Of a stretch of DNA of 64,000 nt, positions 55,037 through 62,898 are shown in pieces (within the stretch, counting starts at the first letter, position 1; each line of letters starts with the position of its first letter). Origin of the DNA: Natrinema pellirubrum DSM 15624. Its GTDB lineage: Archaea; Halobacteriota; Halobacteria; Halobacteriales; Natrialbaceae. The notes below the pieces were generated by a model. That model made no database searches. It saw nothing but the letters and a program-made list of their open reading frames with translations, and was not told the DNA's origin. Position numbers and translations under genes: made by a program. The stretch is from NCBI RefSeq assembly GCF_000230735.2, contig NC_019962.1:1674001-1738000 (forward strand), written 5' to 3'.

Positions 55037-55993
55037 TTACGCTATCCGTTTGCCGAGAAGACTGGCGGCGAGTTCGGCTGCGACTTCCGCGGTGCGGTTG
55101 TTTCGATCGAGAATCGGATTCACCTCGACGATATCGACCGAGCGAAGTAGCTCCGCGTCGCGGTCGCGGTCGGCAACGCACTCGAGTGCAGCGTGGGCTT
55201 CCCTGTATTCGACGCCGCCGCGAACGGGTGTTCCGACGCCCGGTGCGACCGTCGGGTCGAGCCAGTCGAGATCGAGGCTGACGTGAACCCCGTCCACGCC
55301 GTCGGTTGCGATATCGAGCGCGTCCTCGACGACGGCGGTGATACCGCGTTCGTCGATGTCGTGCATCGTGAACACGGTTACGTCACTTTCCTTGAGGGCG
55401 GTTCGCTCGGCGTTGTCAAGACGTCGTGCGCCGACGATGACCGTATTTGACGGGGCGACGGTCGGCGTCGTCGTCCAGTCGAGTCCGTCGAACTCACCGG
55501 TGCCAGTGACGGCTGCCAGGGGCATCCCGTGGACGTTGCCGCTGGGAGAGGTGTCGGGTGTGTTGTAGTCCCCGTGGGCGTCGAACCAGAGAACCCCGAT
55601 GTCCGCCGCTCGTGCTGCGCCGCGGATGGTTCCCATCGCAGTCGCGTGATCGCCGCCCAGAGCGATCGGAACGTCACCGTCCGCAATCGTGTCGGCGACC
55701 TCGTCCGCGAGTTCGGCGGTGACATCGGCGATCTCGTCGAGATACTTCGCATCGTCTTCCGTATCCGGGACATTACACTGCTCGAGTCGGGGGACACGTA
55801 GATCTCCGGAATCGGTGCAAGCAACGCCGGCTGTCTCGAGTTCGCCGGCAATATCCGCGTACCGGATGGCTCGCGGTCCGATGTCGACGCCGCGCCGATC
55901 CGCTCCGAGATCGAGCGGCGCGCCGAGCAGGCGAACGGTTCGAGTCGTCGATCGGTTCGGGTGGTCGATTCTGGCGTCCGTTGGTGTTGTCAT
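55037..55993 (-). CDS. rocF: Arginase
   Basis: 318 residues. The N-terminal block RLLGAPLDLGADRRGVDIGP is the bacillar-type arginase signature. Mn ligands: His in LGGDHATAMGT, the DAHGD of WFDAHGDYNTPDTSPSGNVH, and Asp residues in VSLDLDWLDPTVAPG. It splits arginine into ornithine and urea. Its start overlaps the stop of a small open frame (ATGA at 55990-55993). It lies beside two omega-aminotransferases and with gdhA, as expected for arginine catabolism. Agmatinase or guanidinobutyrase are less likely given the N-terminal signature. Confidence 0.9.
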   Translation of the reverse strand: MTTPTDARIDHPNRSTTRTVRLLGAPLDLGADRRGVDIGPRAIRYADIAGELETAGVACTDSGDLRVPRLEQCNVPDTEDDAKYLDEIADVTAELADEVADTIADGDVPIALGGDHATAMGTIRGAARAADIGVLWFDAHGDYNTPDTSPSGNVHGMPLAAVTGTGEFDGLDWTTTPTVAPSNTVIVGARRLDNAERTALKESDVTVFTMHDIDERGITAVVEDALDIATDGVDGVHVSLDLDWLDPTVAPGVGTPVRGGVEYREAHAALECVADRDRDAELLRSVDIVEVNPILDRNNRTAEVAAELAASLLGKRIA

Positions 55994-56229
55994 GCTGGTG
56001 GAAAGACTCGTCGATGGTTCCGTTTCGTCGGCGGGATGTCAGCCCTCGTGTCCCGCGCGTCGCTACGTCGTAGCCACTGGGTAGCACGCACGGCAGTTCC
56101 CCGGAGGACGTTTCGCTTTTCGACCGCCGTCCGGATCGTCTGCCAGGCGTCGAACGGGAGGTCCCCACACTCGAGCGATCGGCTCCGACGGGTGAGCTGT
56201 CGGAGCAACTCGCCGTCGTTCACTGTCAC
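55990..56229 (-). CDS. Possible small protein coupled to arginase
   Basis: 79 residues from GTG 56229. It reads GELLRQLTRRSRSLECGDLP, FDAWQTIRTAVEKRNVLRGT, WLRRSDARDTRADIPP. The stop overlaps the arginase start (TCAT on the plus strand), and the frame is open and plausible upstream as far as 56316, which supports real coding. It is basic, unusual for a haloarchaeon, and has no family I recognise. Confidence 0.4.
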   Translation of the reverse strand: MTVNDGELLRQLTRRSRSLECGDLPFDAWQTIRTAVEKRNVLRGTAVRATQWLRRSDARDTRADIPPTKRNHRRVFPPA

Positions 56230-56318
56230 GCCACCCGGGGTAGCGAACGTGTCGGCATCGGCCGGTCGGTCGCGACTCTCGCGGCGGCTACGAGCGGTGC
56301 GGCTGCCGAAGACACGCG

Positions 56319-56438
56319 TCAGTCACTCGGTTGTTTCGTACCGTTACTCCAGTAGCAGTTCCCGCATCTCGGTTCCGGTTCGTGGGTGTCAATAACAGTA
56401 CCGCACGCTGGACACCGTCGCTGGGTAGTTACAGGCAT
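56319..56438 (-). CDS. 39-residue zinc-ribbon protein
   Basis: From ATG 56438: MPVTTQRRCPACGTVIDTHE, later PRCGNCYWSNGTKQ, stop at 56319. Two CxxC pairs (CPAC, CGNC) spaced 15-16 residues make a complete zinc ribbon. Very small zinc-finger proteins with CPxCG-like motifs are a known haloarchaeal class with regulatory roles. It lies between the IclR gene and the arginase group on the same strand and may belong to their transcription unit. Confidence 0.7.
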   Translation of the reverse strand: MPVTTQRRCPACGTVIDTHEPEPRCGNCYWSNGTKQPSD

Positions 56439-56513
56439 GTTCCGTGTATCGTCACGGTAACTCTACGCCAGTATATATACTCTTTGCAACTCCCGGCTCG
56501 ACATCACGTCGAA

Positions 56514-57314
56514 TCAGCCGTCACGCTGTGCGGTCTCGAGGTTGACCTCGATGAGATTGGCGGTCTCCATGACGAGTTCGGGGACCTCCGACCGAAACCG
56601 CTCGCCTTTCAGCCGACTGGCCGGTGCGCTCATGCTCACTGCACCGAAGATGGAACCGTCGGGAACGCGGATCGGTACACCGACGGCACGCATGCCACGG
56701 ATTTCCTCCTCGTCGTTGAGCGCATAGCCGTTCTCTCGTACCGTCTCGAGCGTTTCCCGAAGTTCGGTCTCGTCCGTGATCGTGTTTGCCGTCTGTGCCT
56801 CGAGTTCTTGGGCGTCGAGTATCCTGTCTCGACGGTCCGCATCGAAGTGTGCAAGCATCGCTTTCCCGGCGGCGTTGTGGTGGAGATACTGCGGTGTCTC
56901 GCGCAGACGGAGGTGGTAGTCGGTCGCGATCGCGTATTCGCCGCGACTCTCGTAGAGGGTGACCTCGCGACCGCGTTCCTCAGCGACGAGGTGTACGTAT
57001 TCCCCGGTCCGTTCGGCGAGTTCGTCGATCTCGTCGTGGCCCGCCATGTACAGGCTGGTTTCGTTTCGTACGTGTTCCGCGACCGTGACAAACTGTAAGC
57101 TGAGTCGGTAGACGCCGTCTTCCTCCGTGAGGTAGCCACAGTTGTGAAGCGTCCGGAGATACGTATGGACCGTGCCCTTCGTCAGGTCGACTTCCTCGGT
57201 GATCTCCGTGAGCGTTCCCTCGGTGAGCCGTTTAATAGCGGCCAGTATTTCATCGATCTTGTGGACTGATTTGATCTCCCGCTGACCGTTCGTTTCCTTT
57301 GTGGTTCCGAACAT
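56514..57314 (-). CDS. IclR-family regulator, second copy
   Basis: 266 residues. Winged helix: IDEILAAIKRLTEGTLTEIT, EEVDLTKGTVHTYLRTLHN. Effector domain: VHLVAEERGREVTLYESRGE, YLHHNAAGKAMLAHFDADRR, MRAVGVPIRVPDGSIFGAVS. The same layout and many of the same residues occur in the IclR protein at 46860-47675. Operator site 4 overlaps its TATA region, so autoregulation is likely. The genes on either side (arginase group, aldehyde dehydrogenase) are probable targets. Confidence 0.92.
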   Translation of the reverse strand: MFGTTKETNGQREIKSVHKIDEILAAIKRLTEGTLTEITEEVDLTKGTVHTYLRTLHNCGYLTEEDGVYRLSLQFVTVAEHVRNETSLYMAGHDEIDELAERTGEYVHLVAEERGREVTLYESRGEYAIATDYHLRLRETPQYLHHNAAGKAMLAHFDADRRDRILDAQELEAQTANTITDETELRETLETVRENGYALNDEEEIRGMRAVGVPIRVPDGSIFGAVSMSAPASRLKGERFRSEVPELVMETANLIEVNLETAQRDG

Positions 57315-57346
57315 AGCCCTTCATCTATAGCGCTGTTTCTTAAACA

Positions 57347-57361
57347 CTTGCATATATCAAA
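57347..57361. promoter_or_regulatory. Proposed IclR operator, site 4
   Basis: CTTG-CATATAT-CAAA (TTTG-ATATATG-CAAG on the minus strand), 33 bp upstream of the IclR start at 57314 and overlapping the expected TATA position. One base departs from TTYG-N7-CRAA. Confidence 0.55.
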
Positions 57362-57460
57362 CGCGTTTATTCGAACGCGGAACCGAGGCCGATCTCGGGT
57401 GGGAACCGCGAAAGGGGAAAATCGTCGCCGGTTCGCAGTCGATCCGACTCGTGAGCCCAG

Positions 57461-58993
57461 TTATTCGTCGGTCGTGATGTCGGCCGACAGTCCCTGGGCC
57501 ATCTCGATCTCTTTGGAGTTGTTCAGCGTCCAGGCGGTGCGCTCGGTGACGGCCTCGATGGCCTCGCGGGCGCTCGGATAGCCGTTGCCGGACTTCTTGA
57601 CGCCGCCGAAGGGCAACTGGACCTCCGCGCCGATACAGGGCAGGTTCGCGTACGCGAGCCCGATATCGGCGTGATCGCGGAAGTAGTTGACCTGTCGGTA
57701 GTCCTCCGAGATGATCGCCCCAGCCAGCCCGTAGGGCGTATCGTTGTGGATCTCGACCGCGTCCTCAATGTCACCCGAGTACTCGAGGAGGGCGACGTGG
57801 GGGCCGAAACACTCCTCGTTGAGACAGCGCAGGTCCGACTCGTAGTCGATTTCGTAGACGAACGGGCCGACCCAGTGACCGTCCTCGTGACCCTCCGGAA
57901 TCTCGCTCTCCTCGAGTTCGAATCGATCGACCAGGACGTTCGCGCCCTCTTCGCGCGCGAGTTCGTTGTGCCGGTGGATCTTCTCGACGTGGTCTGCCTC
58001 GATCGCCGGCCCCATGAACGTCTCTTCCTCGAGGGGATCGCCGACGGCGACGTCCTTGGCGATCTCGACGAACCGCTCTTTGAACTCGTCGTAGACGTCC
58101 TCGTGGACGATCAGCCGCTCGCTCGAGACACAGCGTTGGCCGGTCGTCTTGAACGAACTCATGACGGCCGCGTGGACGGCGATGTCGAGATCGGCTTCCT
58201 CGGTCACGACGATGCCGTTTTTGCCACCCATCTCACAGGCCGCGAGCTTGCCGGGCTCGCCGCCGACCTTGCCGGCGATCTCGTGGCCGACTTCGGCCGA
58301 GCCGGTAAAGAGGACGGTATCGACGCGCTCGTCGTCGGTAATCGCCGCGCCGGCGTCACCGAACCCTTGGACCATGTTGAAGACGCCATCGGGAATCCCG
58401 GCGTCCTCGAACATCTCGGCGATGATCTGGGCACACCACGGGGTCTGCTCGGCGGGCTTCCAGACGACGGTGTTGCCCTCGACCAGTGCGATGGCCATGT
58501 GCCAGAACGGGATCGCGACGGGGAAGTTCCACGGGGTGATACAGCCGATGACGCCCCGCGGTTTCCGGCGCATGTACGCGTCCTTGCTCGGAATCTCCGA
58601 CGGGACGACGTCGCCGTGTGGGTGGCGCGCGTTGCCCGCCGCCCATTCGACCATGTGCCAGGCCTCGGTGACGTCCGCCTTTCCTTCGGAGATCTCTTTG
58701 CCACACTCTTTCGAGACGATCTCGCCGAGTTCTTGGTGGCGCTCGCGCAGTTCGTGGTAAATCTCCCACAGGTACTCCGCGCGATCGATCGCCGACAGTT
58801 CCCGCCACTCTTCGAAGGCCTCGTCCGCCGCCTCGAGGGCCGCGTCGACGTCCGCCTCGGTGCCGCGCTGGAACGTCGCCAGTGTCTCGCCGGTGGCAGG
58901 GCTTTCGCTCTCGAAGGTTTCGGAGCCGGTTCCGCTCGTCCATTCGCCGTTGATATAGTGGAGATTCGTTCCACTTGCTGTTGATCGACTCAC
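57461..58993 (-). CDS. Aldehyde dehydrogenase (NAD(P)-dependent)
   Basis: 510 residues from GTG 58993. Family blocks: ITPWNFPVAIPFWHMAIALV, VVWKPAEQTPWCAQI, VLFTGSAEVGHEIAG, the catalytic Glu in CEMGGKNGIVV, the catalytic Cys in TTGQRCVSSERL, and NEECFGPHVALLEYS. Next to arginase and omega-aminotransferases the best guess is oxidation of glutamate semialdehyde/P5C to glutamate, or of aminoadipate semialdehyde if the aminotransferases use lysine. A TATA (minus strand, near 59015-59027) is 25 bp upstream, so it is nearly leaderless, and operator site 5 lies 80 bp upstream. Confidence 0.88.
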   Translation of the reverse strand: MSRSTASGTNLHYINGEWTSGTGSETFESESPATGETLATFQRGTEADVDAALEAADEAFEEWRELSAIDRAEYLWEIYHELRERHQELGEIVSKECGKEISEGKADVTEAWHMVEWAAGNARHPHGDVVPSEIPSKDAYMRRKPRGVIGCITPWNFPVAIPFWHMAIALVEGNTVVWKPAEQTPWCAQIIAEMFEDAGIPDGVFNMVQGFGDAGAAITDDERVDTVLFTGSAEVGHEIAGKVGGEPGKLAACEMGGKNGIVVTEEADLDIAVHAAVMSSFKTTGQRCVSSERLIVHEDVYDEFKERFVEIAKDVAVGDPLEEETFMGPAIEADHVEKIHRHNELAREEGANVLVDRFELEESEIPEGHEDGHWVGPFVYEIDYESDLRCLNEECFGPHVALLEYSGDIEDAVEIHNDTPYGLAGAIISEDYRQVNYFRDHADIGLAYANLPCIGAEVQLPFGGVKKSGNGYPSAREAIEAVTERTAWTLNNSKEIEMAQGLSADITTDE

Positions 58994-59074
58994 GTTCGTC
59001 CGTTCTCCTGTGGCGCATATAATTGTTCATCTTTGCGTGAGCGGTCCGTGATACGGCTCACCGGGAGAACGTGG

Positions 59075-59089
59075 TTCGCATATATCAAA
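59075..59089. promoter_or_regulatory. Proposed IclR operator, site 5
   Basis: TTCG-CATATAT-CAAA upstream of the aldehyde dehydrogenase TATA. Bases beyond it (CGAATGCGG at 59102-59110) also match the flank of site 4 (CGAACGCGG at 57372-57380). A weaker relative, TTTG-ATATTCT-GAAA, is at 59235-59249, between this gene and the antiporter copy 2. Confidence 0.55.
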
Positions 59090-59342
59090 TAGATGTTCAA
59101 GCGAATGCGGCGACTGAAAAGGAAGCGAACACGAACGATAGAGCCGGTAAGCGGCCGCTCCTTGGACGTTACACTATCACACACTCTCGGCAACGTTACA
59201 GGCATATGGTTGTGATATAGAGTGATACGCCTGATTTGATATTCTGAAATAGACGGTATCGTGACGAGAGTCGACGGGATATCGGCCCCGCGGACGTACA
59301 CAATGGACTCCGGGCTCGATATCGTGGCATAGTATATCAGCC

Positions 59343-61064
59343 ATGGAAAGACTTATCAAAGGTCATGATTCATTGGGGTCTATGGGTGAATTCGGGATAC
59401 TCTCCCTCGTACCACCGATTTTAGCGATCACGTTAGCGATTACCACGAGGCGTATAATCCTCTCACTGTTCGTGAGCATCTGGTTCGGTGCCGTCATCTA
59501 TACCGGCGGGCTCGGCATCGGACAGACGTTCGATTGGGTCGTCGCAGCCATCATCGCCGATGACGGGTTTCACGCGGAAATCCTGATTTTCACGCTCCTC
59601 CTCGGGTCGGGCGTTGCACTGATCTGGCGGTTAGGCGGTGCTATCGCTATTCAGGAGATAGCGAGCAAACGCCTCGAGACGAGACGGAAAGTCGGGATCG
59701 TCGCCTGGCTGTTGGGTATGGCGCTGTTCTTCGACGACTATGCAAACACCGCGATCATCGGGAACACGATGCGTGAAACGTCGGACCGAGTCAACATTTC
59801 ACGGGAGAAACTGTCCTATATCGTCGACTCGACGGCCGCTCCCGTCGCGACGATCGGTATTTCGGGATGGGTCGCGTTTCAGTTGTCGATGATCAACGAG
59901 GCATTCAGCAATATCGAAACCGGAGCGGGCGTCCAGACACCGGACGTCTTCACCGTCTACCTCCAGTCGATCCCGTACAACGCCTATGCGATTCTTGCGA
60001 TCGTCATGGTCGGCGTCATCGTCGTTACACAGCGGGATTACGGTGAGATGCTCACGGCGGAGCGCCGCGCCTGGGAAACGGGCAAGGTCAACGACGACGA
60101 TGCGGACCCGTTACAGGAAGTCGAGGGCCATCTCAGTGATCCGATCACTGACCGACCAATGCTTCGGACGTTCCTGCTCCCGATCGTGGTCCTGATCGCC
60201 GTTACGATCGGCAGCGCGCTTCGGACCGGTTACGATGGCCAGCCGGTGATCGAGTCACTGCTCGCAGGTGAGTTCGCGACGTTCGTCGAAACGGCGACGA
60301 CCATCGCCGGCAACGGGTCCTGGACGACCGCACTGGTCTGGGGATCGTTCGCAATGGTCTCGACAGCGTTCGGTATCGGTATCGTATACGGCCTGTTTAC
60401 CGCCGACGAAGGCATCGATGCCATCCTCGAAGGGTTCGAACTCATGTTGACTGCGGTGACGATTCTGATCCTGGCGTGGTCGATCAGTACCGTCGCCGAT
60501 GCACTGGGGACGGGGGCATACGTCGCGACGCTGGTCGAAGGGACGATTCCGGTGGCACTGTTCCCCGTTGCCGTCTTCATCACCGCGACGTTCATTTCGC
60601 TCACCATGGGATCGTCGTGGGCGACGATGAGCCTGCTGACACCCGTTGCGATCTCCGTCGCGTTCGATCTCACCGGCGGGTTCGGACTCGCACCCGTCAC
60701 TGTGGGGGCGGTGTTCTCCGGCGCAATCTTCGGGGACCACACGTCACCGATTTCGGATACGACCGTTCTCTCGTCGACCTTTACCGGTGCTGACCTCGTC
60801 GACCACGTCCGGACGCAAGCGTACTACGCGACGACCGTTGCGACCGTTGTCGTCGTCTGCTATCTCCTGTACGGCTTCTTTGCCGTCCCGCCACTGGTAT
60901 TCCTGCCGATCGGCGTCGTCTTGCTTGTCGGACTCGTGTACGGACTGTCGGAATTCGATGCGAACCGACGGGGAATCGACGTCGGGACAGTGCGACGCGA
61001 CGTCGACCCGACCGGGCAGGACGCCGACTCCGAACACGGTACAGCGCCGGAGGGAACCGATTAA
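59343..61064 (+). CDS. NhaC-family antiporter, copy 2
   Basis: 573 residues, about eleven helices. Family blocks GMALFFDDYANTAIIGNTMR, DSTAAPVATIGISGW, TMGSSWATMSLLTPVAISV and FGDHTSPISDTTVLSSTFTG are present. A soluble acidic loop lies near residues 240-275 and a polar tail at the end. It is longer than copy 1 (51782-53248) and belongs to a different branch of the NhaC group. It is divergent from the aldehyde dehydrogenase, sharing its control region. The cargo could be Na+/H+ only or an amino acid with Na+. ATG 59382 is an alternative start. Confidence 0.88.
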   Translation: MERLIKGHDSLGSMGEFGILSLVPPILAITLAITTRRIILSLFVSIWFGAVIYTGGLGIGQTFDWVVAAIIADDGFHAEILIFTLLLGSGVALIWRLGGAIAIQEIASKRLETRRKVGIVAWLLGMALFFDDYANTAIIGNTMRETSDRVNISREKLSYIVDSTAAPVATIGISGWVAFQLSMINEAFSNIETGAGVQTPDVFTVYLQSIPYNAYAILAIVMVGVIVVTQRDYGEMLTAERRAWETGKVNDDDADPLQEVEGHLSDPITDRPMLRTFLLPIVVLIAVTIGSALRTGYDGQPVIESLLAGEFATFVETATTIAGNGSWTTALVWGSFAMVSTAFGIGIVYGLFTADEGIDAILEGFELMLTAVTILILAWSISTVADALGTGAYVATLVEGTIPVALFPVAVFITATFISLTMGSSWATMSLLTPVAISVAFDLTGGFGLAPVTVGAVFSGAIFGDHTSPISDTTVLSSTFTGADLVDHVRTQAYYATTVATVVVVCYLLYGFFAVPPLVFLPIGVVLLVGLVYGLSEFDANRRGIDVGTVRRDVDPTGQDADSEHGTAPEGTD

Positions 61065-61251
61065 CGTCCGCGACGACCGTTCCCGGTAACTGCGTCTCTC
61101 GGTATCGTTTCACACTTTGAAGCGCAAGTCGGCCCTCCGACCCTCTTATTCGGGACGCGACACAGAGCAACAGGCGGGCCAAAACCGTTTCAGCCGGCGA
61201 AGCGATAACCGGAATGGGAGATGATAAGTATCTGGTTTCCGATGACGAGAT

Positions 61252-62898
61252 ATGGATGTTAATCGTGCCGTGATAGAACGATTGACGAGCAATGGGATCG
61301 ACACGATGTTCGGCATTCCGGGCAAACAGACGCTCCCGTTGAACGAAGCGATCGGGACACGTGACGATATCCGGTTCGTCGTCGCACGCCACGAAACCGC
61401 CGTATCCCATCAAGCGTGGGGGTACGCGGAAACGAGCGGCACGCCGGCGGCGACGGCTGTCGTTCCCGGGCCGGGCGACATGAACGCGATGAACGGGCTG
61501 AAAAACGCACTCAACGATTGTACCCCGCTCGTTCATATCGCCGTCGAGACCGAACCCGAGGTTCGCGGGGGCGGTGGAATCCACGAGACGCCACCGGAAA
61601 CCTACGATACCGTCGTCAAGGAGAACCTGCTCGTCGAACGACCGGAAAGCACGGCCGCGATCGTCGAGGAAGCTATCGCGATCGCTGAGACGCCGCCCAA
61701 GGGGCCGGTCCGGATCGGAATCCCGAAGAACTTCTTGACGATGGACGTTCCCCTGGCGACACCCGGAGAGTACAACCGAGAGTACGTCGAGAACGCCGCC
61801 GAATCGGATATCGAGGCGGCTGCGACGCTGCTGGCCGAGGCGACGATGCCAGTGATCCTTGCCGGCGGTGGCGTCCGTGCCGCGAACGCGAGCGACTCGC
61901 TTCGACGACTGGCTGACCGGCTCGAGGCACCCGTCGTGACGACGTACAAGGGCAAGGGCGTTCTCCCCGACGATCCCGACGGGTACGTCGCCGGAACGCT
62001 TTCGGGCAGTGCGTCCCCCGAACTCCTCGATTGTCTCGCCACCGCCGACGCCGCACTGGCGGTCGGGACGGACTTCGACGCGGTCGCGACCCGGACCTGG
62101 AGCGTCGAACTGCCCGATGACCTCGTCCACGTGACCCTCGATGCCGACGATCTCGGGAACGGCTACGATCCCACGGTCGGCATCATCGCCGATGCCGGGG
62201 TGGCGCTCTCGGAACTCGAGGCCGCGCTCGCGGACCGACCGATCCGTGCCAGCGACGGGACGGAGCGGGCGATGGCGGTCCGGGAAGCGACGAGCGACCG
62301 CCTCGACGAACTCCGTGGCTCGTCGCCACCGTTGACGTCAGTGAGCGCACTCGAGAGCGTCCGGGACGCCATTCCACAGGACACGGTCGTCTCCGTCGAC
62401 GCCGGTGGGTTTCGCGTCTGGGCGCTCAACGTCTTTGCGGCGGCCGGTCCACGGTCGTACGTCAACCCGGGATCGTGGGCGACGATGGGAACCGGTCTCC
62501 CGGCAGGAATCGGCGCACAGCTCGCCAATCCCGACGACGACGTCGTCGTTCTCACCGGCGACGGCGGCCTCATGATGTGCATCCACGAACTCCACACGGC
62601 CGTCGCGGAGAACGTTCCGATTACGGTCGTCGTGTTCACCAACGAGGACTACGCGATCATCAGCGATCAGGCGGGACGAGACTACGACCTCTCCGACCGT
62701 GAGTACAACTGGAGCGACGCGCCGATTTCGTTCACGTCGCTCGCGGAGAGTATGGGGATGCGCAGTGAGTGTGTCGAAGACCCCGACGAGATACGGTCGA
62801 CGGTCGGGTCCGCAGCCGTGGCGGACGAACCGGTCCTCGTTCAGATCCCCACCGATCCGTCGGAGCCACAGGCGAGCGACTGGATGCGTACTGAGTAA
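61252..62898 (+). CDS. TPP-dependent enzyme, acetolactate synthase-like
   Basis: 548 residues in the three-domain pyruvate-oxidase/ALS fold. The cofactor-activating Glu is E47 (VARHETAVSHQAWG); the central domain has VILAGGGVRAANASD; the TPP/Mg motif is TGDGGLMMCIHELHTAVAEN, with Asn in FTNEDY, near residues 437-465. No regulatory subunit gene is adjacent and the context is amino-acid breakdown, so a 2-oxo acid decarboxylase is more likely than a biosynthetic acetolactate synthase. A 2-ketoarginine decarboxylase (AruI-like) role is conceivable with the aldehyde dehydrogenase and arginase-fold enzyme nearby, but this is speculation. Confidence 0.85.
   Translation: MDVNRAVIERLTSNGIDTMFGIPGKQTLPLNEAIGTRDDIRFVVARHETAVSHQAWGYAETSGTPAATAVVPGPGDMNAMNGLKNALNDCTPLVHIAVETEPEVRGGGGIHETPPETYDTVVKENLLVERPESTAAIVEEAIAIAETPPKGPVRIGIPKNFLTMDVPLATPGEYNREYVENAAESDIEAAATLLAEATMPVILAGGGVRAANASDSLRRLADRLEAPVVTTYKGKGVLPDDPDGYVAGTLSGSASPELLDCLATADAALAVGTDFDAVATRTWSVELPDDLVHVTLDADDLGNGYDPTVGIIADAGVALSELEAALADRPIRASDGTERAMAVREATSDRLDELRGSSPPLTSVSALESVRDAIPQDTVVSVDAGGFRVWALNVFAAAGPRSYVNPGSWATMGTGLPAGIGAQLANPDDDVVVLTGDGGLMMCIHELHTAVAENVPITVVVFTNEDYAIISDQAGRDYDLSDREYNWSDAPISFTSLAESMGMRSECVEDPDEIRSTVGSAAVADEPVLVQIPTDPSEPQASDWMRTE

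Noticed and set aside
57671-58984. 437-codon frame on the plus strand opposite the aldehyde dehydrogenase
   Set aside because: Antisense shadow of a gene with all catalytic motifs. The same reasoning removes 49402-50448 and 53797-54534 opposite the aminotransferases and 48016-49002 opposite gdhA.
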